A stretch of 64,000 bases of DNA from NCBI RefSeq assembly GCF_010975035.1, contig NZ_JAAIUV010000006.1, positions 62,001-126,000 on the forward strand, given 5' to 3'. This document shows, piece after piece, positions 17,904-28,792 of the stretch. Each line of letters begins with the position of its first letter. Positions within the stretch are counted from its first letter, which is position 1. The DNA is from Neobacillus thermocopriae. Lineage in GTDB: Bacteria > Bacillota > Bacilli > Bacillales > Cytobacillaceae. The notes under the pieces are model-generated. The model saw only the letters and a list, made by a program, of their open reading frames with translations, was not told the DNA's origin and did no database searches. The position numbers and the translations under genes were made by a program.

Positions 17904-17935
17904 AAAAACCTCGGCCAGTATTTACTAGCCAAGGT
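17904..17935 (-). terminator. Terminator of trxA
   Basis: Minus-strand stem AACCTTGGCTAGT / ACTGGCCGAGGTT (with G-U pairs) and TTTTTATTTTT, immediately after trxA. Confidence 0.75.
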
Positions 17936-17943
17936 TAGAATCA

Positions 17944-18258
17944 TTAAATGTGTTTTTGTAGCATACTTGCTAAAGCATCTTTTGGCTGGAAGCCGACTAC
18001 TTTGTCAACAACTTCACCATCTTTAAACACTAACAATGTTGGGATACTCATTACACCAAATTGAGAAGCAGTTTGTGGGTTTTCGTCCACATCAATTTTC
18101 ATGATTTTTACTTTATCACCTAATTCAGCGTCAAGTTCTTCCAACACAGGTGCAATCATTTTACAAGGTCCGCACCAAGGTGCCCAGAAATCTACCAGAG
18201 CAAGTCCTGAGCTTGTCTCTTGAGCAAAATTTTGATCTGTTAAATGTGCAATTGCCAT
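17944..18258 (-). CDS. trxA: Thioredoxin
   Basis: General cytosolic disulfide reductase. The active site WCGPC lies at residues 28-32 in the classical [14 protein letters not shown] context, with the cis-proline loop [10 protein letters not shown]. 104 residues, full length. ATG with AGGAGG upstream. It stands alone between uvrC and the etf genes; an extended -10 (TGTTATACT) about 55 bases upstream is a possible promoter. Confidence 0.97.
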   Translation of the reverse strand: MAIAHLTDQNFAQETSSGLALVDFWAPWCGPCKMIAPVLEELDAELGDKVKIMKIDVDENPQTASQFGVMSIPTLLVFKDGEVVDKVVGFQPKDALASMLQKHI

Positions 18259-18586
18259 TTTTCAATGACCTCCTAATAAATTACTTAAACCATATCGAAA
18301 GTATAACACTGAATAGAAATGGATGCTAATAATCTGTTTCACATCTAATGTTCTCTAAATTGTCCATAAGTATTCTTTGTCAAGACACGAATAAAGGCAA
18401 ACGGAATTCATCCGCTCGCCCTAATTTTTTGGCTGTTAATTGATGGTTTTGGCCCCTTATTTCAAAGTAGTTTCGAGGAAACAATTTACCTCTTTAAAAG
18501 CTGTCAGGGCTCCCTACAACCGTAAAAGTTTGGAAACATTGTTCCGAATGATCTGATTTAAAACAAAATCAACAAGTGCCATTATA
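18259..18586. other. Intergenic region between trxA and etfA
   Basis: About 330 bases. It holds the trxA ribosome binding site and a weak promoter candidate near 18305-18330. A TTGACA-like box near 18380 lacks a matching -10. I see no ORF, repeat or clear terminator for etfA in the rest. Confidence 0.5.
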
Positions 18587-19564
18587 TTAGGAATGAACTT
18601 TTAGCTTTTTAAACTCTTCTGTTAACATTGGAACGACTTCAAAAAGATCGCCAACAATTCCATAATCTGCCACTTTAAAGATATTCGCTTCAGGATCTTT
18701 GTTAATGGCAACGATTACTTTAGAGTTGGACATACCAGCAAGGTGTTGGATGGCACCAGAAATTCCGCAAGCAATGTATAAGTCAGGTGTAACAACCTTA
18801 CCCGTTTGCCCAATTTGAAGGGAATAATCGCAATATTCTGCATCACATGCACCACGTGAAGCACCAACTGCACCACCTAATACAGCAGCTAATTCTTTAA
18901 GCGGCTCAAAACCTTCTGCACTTTTTACACCGCGTCCACCGGCAACTACGACTTTTGCTTCACTAAGATCTACACCTTCTGTAGCTTTACGTATGACGTC
19001 TTTAATAATTGTACGAAGGTCTTTAATCTCTACAGATAGGGAAGATACTTCACCAGTTCTGCTTTCGTCTTTTTCTAATGGCGCAATATTATTTGGACGA
19101 ACAGTAGCAAAAATTAAACCATCCGTAACAATTTTCTTTTCAAATGCTTTTCCGGAATAGATTGGTCTTGTAAAAACTACATTTCCTCCCGCTATTTCAA
19201 CAGCAGTTGCATCGGAGATTAGACCAGAGGAAAGCTTCGCTGCAACTTTAGGCGATAAGTCTTTACCTAGTGCTGTATGACCAAACACTAGGGCTTCCGG
19301 CTTTTCTTGATCAATGACTGCCAAAAGTGCTTGTGCATATCCATCAGAAGTATATTGCTTTAATTTTTCATTTTCTACTACAACGACACGGTCAGCACCG
19401 TATTGAATTAATTCTGCTCCTAAAGCGCTTACAGATTCACCAAGTAAGACACCAATTACTTCTCCGCCTTCTGCCACTATTTTTCCCGCAGCAATGGCTT
19501 CGAAAGATACATTACGCAGTTGTCCGTCACGAATTTCTCCTAATACCAATACTTTTCTTGACAT
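18587..19564 (-). CDS. etfA: Electron transfer flavoprotein alpha subunit
   Basis: With EtfB forms the FAD-containing carrier that takes electrons from acyl-CoA dehydrogenases to the respiratory chain. The C-terminal FAD-binding domain is intact: [58 protein letters not shown] and [11 protein letters not shown]. The start was set to the ATG at 19564 (AGGGGG upstream), giving 325 residues as in B. subtilis, instead of 19582. Downstream of etfB by 38 bases. Confidence 0.96.
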   Translation of the reverse strand: MSRKVLVLGEIRDGQLRNVSFEAIAAGKIVAEGGEVIGVLLGESVSALGAELIQYGADRVVVVENEKLKQYTSDGYAQALLAVIDQEKPEALVFGHTALGKDLSPKVAAKLSSGLISDATAVEIAGGNVVFTRPIYSGKAFEKKIVTDGLIFATVRPNNIAPLEKDESRTGEVSSLSVEIKDLRTIIKDVIRKATEGVDLSEAKVVVAGGRGVKSAEGFEPLKELAAVLGGAVGASRGACDAEYCDYSLQIGQTGKVVTPDLYIACGISGAIQHLAGMSNSKVIVAINKDPEANIFKVADYGIVGDLFEVVPMLTEEFKKLKVHS

Positions 19565-19602
19565 TATGTTTACCCCCTGCAAACAATTTTAAAAAATTTC
19601 GA

Positions 19603-20376
19603 TTAGACCACTTTTGCTTCCGTATGAAGCAGGTGAACAAGTTCCTTCACTTGATCTGCTAGTTCGCCAGATAAAACTTTTCCTGCTTCCTTTTTCGCAG
19701 GCAAGTAGATTTCAATAGTTTTCGTCTTTGCTTCTACATCATCTTCATCAAGGTCAAGATCGTCTAATTCCAATTCATTAAGTGGCTTCTTCTTTGCTTT
19801 CATGATTCCTGGCAATGATGGATAGCGTGGTTCATTAAGACCTTGCTGTGCTGTAACTAATAGCGGAAGGCTTGTTTCGATAACTTCGGAATCTCCTTCA
19901 ACATCACGGGTCACAACCACTTTTGTACCGTCAATTTCAAGCTTTGTAATGGTTGTTACGTAAGGAATATTTAATAGCTCAGCCACACGTGGACCAACTT
20001 GGCCGGAACCGCCGTCAATCGCAACATTTCCTCCCAAAATCAGATCGGCGTCTTTATCCTTCAAATATTCAGCAAGAATTTTTGCTGTTGTAAACTGGTC
20101 GCCGTTTTCAATATCATCCTCTATATTGATTAAGACCGCTTTATCAGCCCCCATTGCAAGAGCCGTACGCAGCTGTTTCTCGGATTCTTCCGTTCCTACA
20201 GTAATAACGGTTACTTCTCCACCATGAGCATCGCGGACTCGAATGGCCTCCTCAATCGCATATTCGTCATAAGGATTGATGATAAATTCCGCACCATCCT
20301 CGTTAATTTTCCCGCCGGAAATAGTAATCTTTTCCTCTGTGTCAAAAGTTCTCTTCATTAAAACAAAAATGTTCAT
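19603..20376 (-). CDS. etfB: Electron transfer flavoprotein beta subunit
   Basis: Partner of EtfA, binds AMP and contacts the dehydrogenases. Recognised by the N-terminal MNIFVLMKRTFDTEEKI, NPYDEYAIEEAIR and the family signature VARELLNIPYVT-like VAELLNIPYVTTITKLE, plus AKKKPLNE near the C-terminus. 257 residues. AGGAGGG upstream of the ATG. Part of the lcfA-fadR-fadB-etfB-etfA beta-oxidation cluster. Confidence 0.96.
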   Translation of the reverse strand: MNIFVLMKRTFDTEEKITISGGKINEDGAEFIINPYDEYAIEEAIRVRDAHGGEVTVITVGTEESEKQLRTALAMGADKAVLINIEDDIENGDQFTTAKILAEYLKDKDADLILGGNVAIDGGSGQVGPRVAELLNIPYVTTITKLEIDGTKVVVTRDVEGDSEVIETSLPLLVTAQQGLNEPRYPSLPGIMKAKKKPLNELELDDLDLDEDDVEAKTKTIEIYLPAKKEAGKVLSGELADQVKELVHLLHTEAKVV

Positions 20377-20495
20377 TGGTTTAGTTCCCTCCTAAGAATC
20401 CAAACATTTATTCTGTTTGAAAGATTGAGAAAATTTTCGATAAAAAATATGAAAAGCTTCCTAGCGAGCACTCGCTCAGCGCTCCCAATGAAAAA

Positions 20496-21260
20496 TTAGT
20501 CGCCTTTAAAGTTTGGCTCACGTTTTTCAATAAACGCCTGAATGCCTTCTTTCGCATCATTAGTAACAAACAATTCAGCAAACAGTTCAGCTTCACGCTT
20601 TGTTCCTTCATAAAACTCTTTTGTTTTTGTATAGTTTAATAATTCAATAACGGCTTTAATCGATCCAGGACTCTTCTTGGCAATTTTTCTAGCAAGTTTT
20701 AAAGCTTGATTTAACACTTCCTCTTCCGGATAAGCATGGTTGGCCAATCCAAATTGAAACGCTTCCAATCCTGTGATCGGTTCAGAAGTAAGCATCATTT
20801 CTGCTGCCTTAGCGACCCCTACATATCTTGGTAAGCGTTGTGTTCCTGCGAAACCAGGGATGATTCCAAGCTGAAGCTCCGGCAAGCCTAGCTTTGCTGT
20901 TTCACTAACTAGGCGGATGTGACAAGCCATTGCTAATTCTAACCCTCCACCTAGTGCGGCACCATGAATGGCTGCAATAATTGGTTTTGGAAACTTCTCA
21001 ATACGTTCCATTAGATCTTGGCCCGATGTGGATAACTCTCCTGATGAGCTAACTGACGTAAATTCCTTAATATCTGCCCCTGCAGAGAAAAAGCGACCTT
21101 CCCCATGAATAACGACTACCCGGATCTGACGATTAGATTCAATTTCATCTAGTGCCGCGGATAACTCTTTTAATAACCCTGTTGAAAGAGCATTTGCTGG
21201 TGGACGCTTAAATGTAATGACAGCAATACCATCCTCATGTGACCAATGTAAATTCTCCAA
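20496..21260 (-). CDS. fadB: Enoyl-CoA hydratase/isomerase (FadB/YsiB)
   Basis: Crotonase-fold enzyme, probably hydrating trans-2-enoyl-CoA in beta-oxidation. The oxyanion-hole motifs [11 protein letters not shown] and [19 protein letters not shown] and the region [22 protein letters not shown] are present, including the catalytic-type Glu. The start is a TTG at 21260 after AGGAGGG, giving 254 residues; the longer frame from 21299 would overlap fadR. Between fadR (22-base gap) and etfB. Confidence 0.92.
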   Translation of the reverse strand: MENLHWSHEDGIAVITFKRPPANALSTGLLKELSAALDEIESNRQIRVVVIHGEGRFFSAGADIKEFTSVSSSGELSTSGQDLMERIEKFPKPIIAAIHGAALGGGLELAMACHIRLVSETAKLGLPELQLGIIPGFAGTQRLPRYVGVAKAAEMMLTSEPITGLEAFQFGLANHAYPEEEVLNQALKLARKIAKKSPGSIKAVIELLNYTKTKEFYEGTKREAELFAELFVTNDAKEGIQAFIEKREPNFKGD

Positions 21261-21282
21261 TAAAAACCCTCCTATTCCTTTA

Positions 21283-21870
21283 TTACTGGCAATTAACAAG
21301 TCCGTTTACCAAGAGACTGTGGACTTTCGGTGCCAGTGCCCTTAAATTAAACTTTTGCTCACTCATTACCCACGAGGTAACAATCTCATCGATTGTACCA
21401 AAAATCATTTGCCTTGATAGACGAACATCCAGACTGCTTGAAAACTCTCCACTTTCCTTTCCTTCCATAATAATTTTATCAATCAGCTGTAGATATCCTT
21501 TAAGAACATCGTTGATTTTTAAACGGAGCTCTTTATTGGATTGGCGCAATTCCAGCTGAGTAACAATGGCCATATGGTGATCATCGGAAAGGAGTTGGAA
21601 ATGTGTTTCAATCATCATTAATAATTTCTCTGCTGCCGATTTTTTTCCTGCTATTTTTTCCTCTATATTTTCAACAAATTGTCCCATTTTTTCTTCAAAG
21701 AGAGAGATAAGAATGTCTTCTTTATTTTTGAAATATAGATAAATTGTTCCATCAGCCACTCCTGCCTGCTTGGCGATCTTGGAAACCTGCGCTTGGTGGT
21801 AACCGTTTTCAGCAATTACAACAACCGCCGCATCAATTATTTGCATATATTTAGGCTTCATTTTTTTCAT
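21283..21870 (-). CDS. fadR: Fatty acid degradation repressor FadR (TetR family)
   Basis: Represses beta-oxidation genes and is released by long-chain acyl-CoA. The N-terminal TetR helix-turn-helix is clear ([44 protein letters not shown], roughly residues 11-55), followed by the all-helical ligand domain. 195 residues. AAAGGAGGG upstream of ATG. A perfect FadR-type operator sits over its own promoter at 21938-21955, so it is autoregulated, which is inference from sequence plus the B. subtilis model. Confidence 0.94.
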   Translation of the reverse strand: MKKMKPKYMQIIDAAVVVIAENGYHQAQVSKIAKQAGVADGTIYLYFKNKEDILISLFEEKMGQFVENIEEKIAGKKSAAEKLLMMIETHFQLLSDDHHMAIVTQLELRQSNKELRLKINDVLKGYLQLIDKIIMEGKESGEFSSSLDVRLSRQMIFGTIDEIVTSWVMSEQKFNLRALAPKVHSLLVNGLVNCQ

Positions 21871-21937
21871 TTTTATCCCTCCTTTGAAGAAAGAACTATC
21901 AAATCCTTTATTATAAAAATATTAAAATATAAAAATA

Positions 21938-21955
21938 TGAATGAATAATCATTCA
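21938..21955. promoter_or_regulatory. FadR operator
   Basis: The 18-bp palindrome TGAATGAATAATCATTCA matches the FadR consensus known from B. subtilis (TGAATGAMTANTCATTCA) at every fixed position. It begins 7 bases downstream of the -10 box, covering the expected transcription start of fadR. Confidence 0.92.
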
Positions 21956-21962
21956 TATTTTT

Positions 21963-21991
21963 ATAATAATTTTTATTTTTAAATATGTCAA
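21963..21991 (-). promoter_or_regulatory. Sigma-A promoter of fadR-fadB-etfBA
   Basis: TTGACA (perfect) and TATTAT with a 17-bp spacer, immediately upstream of the FadR operator, in the gap between lcfA and fadR. Confidence 0.8.
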
Positions 21992-22052
21992 GAAATACTT
22001 TATTTTTCAAAAATTTTGTAGACAAGCTAATTTAGTCAAAAAAAATATAGGA

Positions 22053-23759
22053 TTATGCCTGCTTTTTACTCTCATCTTCATATTTTTTCATTTCTTCATC
22101 TACGAGCTTCCGCCTTAATATTTTTCCCACCGCTGTTTTCGGTAGTTCCTTTCTAAATTCATATAATTTGGGTGCTTTATATGCAGCCAAATATTTTCTT
22201 GCAAATTCATTCATTTCTTCTTCTGTTACAGTAGAACCTTCTTTTAATACAATATAAGCTTTTACCGTTTCACCACGATAGGGGTCAGGAATTCCAACTG
22301 CTACCGCTTCTATTACATCGGGGTGCTCATATAATACTTCTTCTATCTCTCTCGGATATATATTGTAGCCACTTGCAATAATCATGTCTTTCTTACGGTC
22401 CACAATATAAAAATATCCATTTTCATCCATATATCCTAAATCTCCGGTAAATAGCCAACCATCTTTTAAGACTTCTTCTGTTTCCAAAGGTCGATTCCAA
22501 TACCCTTTCATGACCTGAGGACCTTTAATAACGATTTCTCCAATTTCACCAGCTCTCAGTTCTTCACCGGTTTCAATCGAAACAATTTTGGAATCGGTAT
22601 CAGGATACGGGACACCAATACTTCCCTTGACTCTTTCTACTCCCCATAGAAAATTGGAGTGAGTAACCGGTGAGGCTTCAGACAGTCCATAACCTTCTAC
22701 CAATTTTCCTCCGGTTATGGCCTCAAACTTTTCCTGAACTTCTTGAGGAAGCGGAGCAGAGCCACTGACACATGCATTAATCGATGATAAATCAAACTTT
22801 TTCAAATCTGGATGATTCAATAGACCAATATAAATAGTTGGTGCACCTGGAAAAATGGTGGGGCGTTGTTTTTCAATTGTTTTGAGTGTTTCAAGTACAT
22901 CAAATTTTGGCAATAACACCAATTTGGCTGCCAGCTTAATCGATAAAATCATCACTGTCGTCAGTCCATAAACGTGGAAAAACGGTAGTAACCCCAATAT
23001 TACTTCTTGTGCTTCTTTCGCTTTAAAAACCCAAGCCTGATTCATGGTTGTATTGGCAATGATATTTTTGTGGGTTAACATAACCCCTTTGGCTACCCCA
23101 GTAGTTCCACCTGTGTATTGTAACAGAGCAATATCTTCATCAATATCAATGCTGTATTGCTTCCATTTATTCTTTTTCTGTTTTAATATTTCGGTAAGCA
23201 AATGTATATGACCTTCATGCTTTACCTTTACAACAATGCCATATTGTTTTTTCTGGATGTATGGGTAAACGAGGTTTTTCGGGAATGGCAAGAAATCTTT
23301 TATTCCTGTAACAATAATATCTTTTAATTCAGTGTGTGGCATAACTTTTGAGACTTTTGGATAGAGGATGTCTAAGGTGATAATGGCTTTTGCACCGGAG
23401 TCTTTCAATTGGTGTTCAAGTTCCCGTTCCGTATAAAGTGGATTCGTTTCTACTACGATCCCGCCAGCGAATAATACCCCAAAAAAGCTGATCACATTTT
23501 GCGGGCAGTTTGGAAGCATGATGGCTACACGGTCTCCTTTTTCAATCCCAAGGTTCGCCTGTAGGTAGCCAGCAAAATACTGAGCCGCTTCATAAAGCTG
23601 CTGGTAGGTAAGTTCTTTCCCTAAAAAGTGTAAGGCAACTTTATCAGGATATTTATTTGCTGCATTTGTTAAGTAATGCTGTACAGGTTCTGAGGAGTAC
23701 TCTAGAGTGGGAGGAATCTCTTTAGGATAATTTTTCAACCACGGCTTTACCTCTGTCAT
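22053..23759 (-). CDS. lcfA: Long-chain fatty acid--CoA ligase
   Basis: Activates long-chain fatty acids to acyl-CoA with ATP at the membrane. Adenylate-forming enzyme motifs in order: LLQYTGGTTGVAKGVMLTH (P-loop), the VEGYGLSEASPVTH region, GWLFTGDLGYMDENGY, DRKKDMIIASGYNIYPREIE and the C-terminal catalytic Lys in PKTAVGKILRRKL. 568 residues, complete. First gene of the cluster; no FadR palindrome was seen directly upstream of it. Confidence 0.95.
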   Translation of the reverse strand: MTEVKPWLKNYPKEIPPTLEYSSEPVQHYLTNAANKYPDKVALHFLGKELTYQQLYEAAQYFAGYLQANLGIEKGDRVAIMLPNCPQNVISFFGVLFAGGIVVETNPLYTERELEHQLKDSGAKAIITLDILYPKVSKVMPHTELKDIIVTGIKDFLPFPKNLVYPYIQKKQYGIVVKVKHEGHIHLLTEILKQKKNKWKQYSIDIDEDIALLQYTGGTTGVAKGVMLTHKNIIANTTMNQAWVFKAKEAQEVILGLLPFFHVYGLTTVMILSIKLAAKLVLLPKFDVLETLKTIEKQRPTIFPGAPTIYIGLLNHPDLKKFDLSSINACVSGSAPLPQEVQEKFEAITGGKLVEGYGLSEASPVTHSNFLWGVERVKGSIGVPYPDTDSKIVSIETGEELRAGEIGEIVIKGPQVMKGYWNRPLETEEVLKDGWLFTGDLGYMDENGYFYIVDRKKDMIIASGYNIYPREIEEVLYEHPDVIEAVAVGIPDPYRGETVKAYIVLKEGSTVTEEEMNEFARKYLAAYKAPKLYEFRKELPKTAVGKILRRKLVDEEMKKYEDESKKQA

Positions 23760-23970
23760 TGTAACCCTCCTTTTTATTAATATTCAAAAAATTTAAACAT
23801 ATAATTTTATTATAGTACGGATTTTGACAATAAACAATGTTTCTCACTTGATTTAGCCAGTTTATGGTCTGTTGTTTCCTAGTATCATTATATGACATAG
23901 TACATCTATCCTATTACCAGAATAGCGTAAGCACCCTGGGTAGCAGCATATAATTTTTCAAAAGTAATAA

Positions 23971-24006
23971 AAAAATCATCGCCCAAAATTTAAGCGATGA
24001 TTTTTT
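23971..24006. terminator. Bidirectional terminator after yshE
   Basis: AAAAATCATCGC pairs with GCGATGATTTTTT around a 10-nt loop; T-runs on both strands. It ends the yshE/small-ORF transcript on the minus strand. Confidence 0.75.
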
Positions 24007-24026
24007 AATCTTAAAGCTACCGTCTA

Positions 24027-24110
24027 TTAAGCGAAAAAGGCAAGATAGATTATGCCCAGCAGTAAAAACAAGCCACATAATCCTAGAAGTACTTTTGCTA
24101 ATTTTTCCAC
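24027..24110 (-). CDS. Candidate 27-residue membrane peptide
   Basis: GTG start at 24110, preceded by GGGGAGAAAGTA beginning directly after the yshE stop codon, so it is translationally close to yshE. The product is MEKLAKVLLGL followed by a single hydrophobic stretch and ends LAFFA: one predicted membrane segment with a positive N-terminus. I do not recognise it. The good Shine-Dalgarno, the tight linkage and the terminator just after it argue for a real gene. Confidence 0.5.
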   Translation of the reverse strand: MEKLAKVLLGLCGLFLLLGIIYLAFFA

Positions 24111-24122
24111 TACTTTCTCCCC

Positions 24123-24530
24123 TTACGATATTCCTGCGCCAATGACAAAGGAAAGCCCGATTGATATGACCATAGAAATTAATCCTACTGCTCGATTATC
24201 ATTTTGGATTTCATCATCAATTTTAAATTTCGGTGTTAAAAATTCAAAGATAAAATAGCTGATGATTAAAAGGAGAAACCCATAAATACCCCAGCCAATC
24301 ATGGCAAGTAAAGAGTTATGATTTTCAATGGTATGACGAAAAATATTGGCAACCCCGAAAATTTTCCCTCCTGTTGCCATAGCCACAGCCAAGTTTCCAT
24401 TTTTTATCTCTTCCCAATTTTTATATTTGGTGACCATTTCAAAAAGAGCCAGAAAAACAATTAAACATAAAATAACAACGCTATAGTAGGCTGCAATTTG
24501 AATATACGCATTTTCCCAGAACTGGTTCAT
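24123..24530 (-). CDS. yshE: DUF350 family membrane protein (YshE)
   Basis: 135-residue protein with about four membrane segments (near residues 10-30, 45-65, 72-92, 112-133), typical for DUF350. Function unknown. It lies between mutS2 and lcfA like yshE of B. subtilis. A 27-codon ORF with one membrane segment follows 12 bases later. Confidence 0.82.
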   Translation of the reverse strand: MNQFWENAYIQIAAYYSVVILCLIVFLALFEMVTKYKNWEEIKNGNLAVAMATGGKIFGVANIFRHTIENHNSLLAMIGWGIYGFLLLIISYFIFEFLTPKFKIDDEIQNDNRAVGLISMVISIGLSFVIGAGIS

Positions 24531-24610
24531 CTACTCTCTCCCCAGATATAATTTAAATGACACTTCGGCCAACTGATCCTTTTAGACAAGCATTTCATAT
24601 CAGCTTAGTA

Positions 24611-26968
24611 TTATTTGAATTCTACAATTGTTACTCCGGTTCCTCCTTCATTGGCATCTCCAAAACGAATATTCTTTACTGAACGATGATTTCGTAAATA
24701 TTCTTGAACTCCTTGCCGTAAAGCACCTGTTCCTTTTCCATGAATAATGGAAACCCGTGGATAATTGGCCAGTAGTGCATCATCAATGTATTTTTCCACC
24801 TTTAATAAGGCATCTTCATACCTCTCACCGCGTAGGTCAAGCTCCAATTTTACATCAGCATCCCTACCCTTTACAATGGCCAGCGGTTTTGTTTCTTCTT
24901 GCTTTGGAGTACCAATATATTCTAAGTCTTTTTCTTTTACTTTCATTTTTAAAATTCCAATCTGTACCTGCCATTCCCCTTCTGAAACTTTTTCAACTAA
25001 GCTGCCATTTTGATTAAAGGTGAGAACCTTCACTTCATCACCTGGCTGAAAACGATGCTTCTTCGTTTTCTTCTTGGCTGGCTTTTCAGATTTTGGAATT
25101 TCAGGGGCTGCTTCATCAAGACGACGTTTCGCTTCGATTAATTCGTGTTCTTTAATTTCCGCATTTTTTTCTATTCGCATTTTGCGCAAGTCACGAATGA
25201 CCTGTTCAGCTTCTTTCTTCGCCTCTTCAACGATTTCCTCCGCTTTTTCAGCGGCTTTTTCTAACATTGCGTCTTTTTTTGCGTAAAACTCAATCATTTG
25301 TTTTTGCAAATCTTTGTGAAGCTTTTCTGCCTGTTTTAATAAATCCCGAGCTTCTTGATGTTCAAGTTCGGCCTGACGCCGGCTTTCCTCAAGGGAAGCA
25401 ATCATTTTATCAATTTGATTCGTGTCTTCACTTACATGAGAACGGGCCGCTTGTATCACTTTTTCATTTAATCCAAGGCGTTTAGAAATTTCAAACGCAT
25501 TACTCCGTCCTGGTACCCCTAGTAATAACTTATAGGTAGGACTCAAAGTTTCGACATCAAATTCAACACTAGCATTTAATACACCCTCCCGGTTATAGCC
25601 GTAAGCTTTTAATTCCGGATAGTGTGTAGTTGCAACTACTCGTGCCCCTCGTTTGTGAACTTCATCCAAAATGGAGATTGCCAAGGCCGCCCCCTCTTGC
25701 GGGTCTGTCCCAGCCCCTAGCTCATCAAACAAAACAAGACTGTTCGAATCTACCCGATTTAATATGTCAACGATATTTACCATATGTGATGAGAAGGTAC
25801 TTAGACTCTGTTCAATCGACTGTTCATCACCGATATCAGCATAAATAGCCCCAAAAACAGCCAACTCTGAACCGTCCTGTGCAGGTACTTGTAGACCTGC
25901 TTGAGCCATGAGTTGACATAGGCCCAGTGTTTTTAAGGATACGGTTTTTCCCCCTGTGTTCGGCCCTGTAATGACGATAGTAGTATAATTTGTACCCAGA
26001 ATAATATCGTTTGCGACTACTTGATCCATAGGGATTAACGGATGCCTTGCTTTATAAAGGACTACTCTCCCATCGTTATTCATGCTTGGCTTCGTTGCTT
26101 TCATTTTTTTCCCATAACGAGCCTTTGCAAAAATAAAATCTAGATTTGCCAATACATCTACAATTACCTTTAACTCTTCCGCATGCTCAGCAACTTGTGC
26201 GGAAAGTTCAGTAAGGATTCTTTCAATTTCCAGCTGCTCCTTTACACGGATATCTTGGAGCTCATTATTTAATTGAACAATCACTTGGGGTTCTATGAAC
26301 AATGTCTGTCCTGAGGAACTTTGGTCATGAATAATCCCACCATAATGACCACGGTATTCTTGTTTCACAGGAATAACATATCGATCATTACGAATCGTGA
26401 TAATCGCATCAGATAGCATTTTTTGTGCATTAGACGAACGAATCATGCTTTCCAATTTTTCACGAATCCGTGCTTCGTTGGAACGAAGCTGGTGCCTTAA
26501 TGACTGCAATAGCACACTTGCTCCATCCAGTACTTCGCCACTCTCATCTATCGCTTGTTTTATTGCTTGTTCTAAATTTGTTAACGGAATAATCTGGTCT
26601 GCTTGCTCGCGTAAAATTGGAATTTCTGTCCGTTCATCATCTACTTCCTCAAGGAAACGTTTCATTTGTCGGCTGACATAAATGGTGCTTGCCATTTGAA
26701 CAAGTTCCTGTGAACTCAACACACCACCAATAACCGAGCGCTTAATATGAGGTCTAATATCATAAATCCCCAATAATGGGACATTCCCTTTAATGCGCAA
26801 CACGGTTGCCGCTTCATCTGTTTCCTCTTGGAGTTTTACAACCTCATGATAATCACTTGATGGCACAAGATTTTTTATCTTTTCACTACCAAGTGAGGAA
26901 GCAGCATGCTCCAATAGCTGCTCCCTTACCTTCGTGAATTCTAATACTTTCAAAACTCTTTCTTGCAT
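24611..26968 (-). CDS. mutS2: Endonuclease MutS2 / ribosome rescue factor RqcU-type ATPase
   Basis: 785-residue MutS-like ATPase without the mismatch-recognition domain. Domains: core/lever helices (1-280), ATPase with Walker [11 protein letters not shown] and signature regions [12 protein letters not shown] and [13 protein letters not shown], a coiled coil around residues 510-610, a KOW-like segment ([11 protein letters not shown]), and a C-terminal Smr nuclease domain with [11 protein letters not shown] and [10 protein letters not shown]. In B. subtilis MutS2 suppresses homologous recombination or promotes it and splits collided ribosomes; which role dominates here is unknown. Cotranscribed with polX (32-base gap). 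Confidence 0.95.
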   Translation of the reverse strand: MQERVLKVLEFTKVREQLLEHAASSLGSEKIKNLVPSSDYHEVVKLQEETDEAATVLRIKGNVPLLGIYDIRPHIKRSVIGGVLSSQELVQMASTIYVSRQMKRFLEEVDDERTEIPILREQADQIIPLTNLEQAIKQAIDESGEVLDGASVLLQSLRHQLRSNEARIREKLESMIRSSNAQKMLSDAIITIRNDRYVIPVKQEYRGHYGGIIHDQSSSGQTLFIEPQVIVQLNNELQDIRVKEQLEIERILTELSAQVAEHAEELKVIVDVLANLDFIFAKARYGKKMKATKPSMNNDGRVVLYKARHPLIPMDQVVANDIILGTNYTTIVITGPNTGGKTVSLKTLGLCQLMAQAGLQVPAQDGSELAVFGAIYADIGDEQSIEQSLSTFSSHMVNIVDILNRVDSNSLVLFDELGAGTDPQEGAALAISILDEVHKRGARVVATTHYPELKAYGYNREGVLNASVEFDVETLSPTYKLLLGVPGRSNAFEISKRLGLNEKVIQAARSHVSEDTNQIDKMIASLEESRRQAELEHQEARDLLKQAEKLHKDLQKQMIEFYAKKDAMLEKAAEKAEEIVEEAKKEAEQVIRDLRKMRIEKNAEIKEHELIEAKRRLDEAAPEIPKSEKPAKKKTKKHRFQPGDEVKVLTFNQNGSLVEKVSEGEWQVQIGILKMKVKEKDLEYIGTPKQEETKPLAIVKGRDADVKLELDLRGERYEDALLKVEKYIDDALLANYPRVSIIHGKGTGALRQGVQEYLRNHRSVKNIRFGDANEGGTGVTIVEFK

Positions 26969-27000
26969 GGAGATGAACCTCCTTTTCTCATAAAAACCTT

Positions 27001-28716
27001 TTATCTATTGTGTAAGTAATTTAATAAGTCATTTTTATCAAGTGTATTGATGACGGTTGACTTTTTGATCCAACCCTTTTTCGCTGTTGAAACACCGATT
27101 TCCATTTGTTTTAATGTATCCAACATATGGGCATCTGTATTGATTAAAATTTTCACCCCTGCCTCTTGCGCTTTTCTTAAATGCTCTGCTGCAAGATCAA
27201 GTCGGTTCGGATTAGCATTTAATTCTAAGGCCGTATTTGTTTCTTTTGCCAGTTGAATCAACATATCGATATCGACATCATACCCTGCTCGACGGCCGAT
27301 CTTTCGTCCGGTTGGATGAGCGATTAAATCAACATGTCCATTGGTAAGGGCGTTTTTAAGGCGCTCCATGATTTTTTCTTTTGGCTGAGTAAAACCCGAG
27401 TGAATGGAGGCAATGACAAAATCCAATTCCGCCAATACATCATCTTCATAATCCAATGACCCGTCTGGTAAAATGTCCATTTCCACACCAGATAAAATCA
27501 AAATGTCATCATATTTTTCATTTAATTTTTTTATCTCTTCCTTTTGCTTAAGCAGCCTCTCTCGGGTAAGTCCATTCGCCACTTTTAGATACTGGGAATG
27601 GTCAGTAATGGCTAAATACTGATATCCTCTGGCCCTGCATGCCTCAACCATTTCTTCGATGGAATGGGCTCCATCGCTCCAGGTTGTATGCATATGGAGA
27701 TCACCCTTAATGTCCTTCAGTTCAATAAGTTCATAATCGGCTGAAAAGGTGTCAACCTCTTTGCCATCCTCTCTTAATTCAGGAGGAATGAATGGAAGGC
27801 CAAAATGCTGAAAAAACGCTTCTTCGGTATCAAAGGTGAGAATCTTACCCGTCTCCATGTTTTCAACACCGTATTCGCTTATTTTTTCGCCGCGTTCTTT
27901 GGCAAGCTGTCTCATACGGACATTATGCTCTTTTGAACCGGTGAAATGATGAAGCGTAGTGATAAATTCCTCCGGTTTGACTAATCGAAAATCACAGGAT
28001 ATATCATAATCAAGTTCGAATATAATAGAAACTTTTGTTTCACCGGCACCAATTACTTCTTTTATTTTTGGTAGCTTTAACAATTGTTCACGAACCTTTT
28101 TAGGCTCAGTTGTGGCGATGATAATGTCTAAGTCCTTGATCGTTTCTCTCATGCGTCTTAAGCTTCCCGCTCTTGAAAAACGCAAAATTCCTGGCATTTC
28201 AGAGAGATATGTTTCAATCTGTTCTGCTATTGGAAGCATATAAGCCAGCGGCAGACGCTCAGGTCTTGAACCGGCATTAGCTAACGCGCTCAATATTTTT
28301 TCTTCTGTTTTTTTTCCAAAACCTGCAAGTGTCTGTACCTTCCCAGCTTCACAAGCCTCTTTTAAGCTAGATGCATCTGTTACCCCTAATTCTTTATAAA
28401 GCTTAGCAATTTTCTTTCCACCAAGTCCTGGGAGCTGCAATAGCGGGATTAAGCCTGCCGGCACTTCTTCTTTCAATTCATTTAGTACCTTTGACGAGCC
28501 TTCTTTTATGTATTCTTCCATGACGGCTGCGGTACCCTTGCCGATTCCTGTTATTGATGTGAATTCATCAATTTCGTTGAGGCTGCGGTCATCAGCTTCC
28601 AGAGCGGCAGCTGCTTTCCTAAAAGCAGACACCTTGAAAGGATTTTCCCCTTTTAATTCCATATAAATCGCTATCATTTCTAATAAACGGATCAATTCTT
28701 TTTTATTTGCTTCCAT
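27001..28716 (-). CDS. polX: DNA polymerase/3'-5' exonuclease PolX
   Basis: Repair polymerase of family X fused to a PHP exonuclease. N-terminal helix-hairpin-helix and Pol-beta-like domain (about 1-315, with the metal-binding [10 protein letters not shown]), and C-terminal PHP domain (about 335-571, with [12 protein letters not shown] and LAITDHSQ). ATG at 28716 after AGGTGG gives 571 residues, matching B. subtilis; the frame also extends 16 codons upstream. Order yshB-polX-mutS2 as in B. subtilis. Confidence 0.95.
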   Translation of the reverse strand: MEANKKELIRLLEMIAIYMELKGENPFKVSAFRKAAAALEADDRSLNEIDEFTSITGIGKGTAAVMEEYIKEGSSKVLNELKEEVPAGLIPLLQLPGLGGKKIAKLYKELGVTDASSLKEACEAGKVQTLAGFGKKTEEKILSALANAGSRPERLPLAYMLPIAEQIETYLSEMPGILRFSRAGSLRRMRETIKDLDIIIATTEPKKVREQLLKLPKIKEVIGAGETKVSIIFELDYDISCDFRLVKPEEFITTLHHFTGSKEHNVRMRQLAKERGEKISEYGVENMETGKILTFDTEEAFFQHFGLPFIPPELREDGKEVDTFSADYELIELKDIKGDLHMHTTWSDGAHSIEEMVEACRARGYQYLAITDHSQYLKVANGLTRERLLKQKEEIKKLNEKYDDILILSGVEMDILPDGSLDYEDDVLAELDFVIASIHSGFTQPKEKIMERLKNALTNGHVDLIAHPTGRKIGRRAGYDVDIDMLIQLAKETNTALELNANPNRLDLAAEHLRKAQEAGVKILINTDAHMLDTLKQMEIGVSTAKKGWIKKSTVINTLDKNDLLNYLHNR

Positions 28717-28792
28717 GTTTTCCACCTGCCTATTACCATTTATTTTAACCTGATTGTCCAACAATAGAAAAACTTCTCTTGTCCAGAGAAGT

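Noticed and set aside
18380-18586. Remnant gene or regulatory RNA between trxA and etfA
   Set aside because: Small imperfect hairpins only; no coding frame with a start signal and no known RNA motif.
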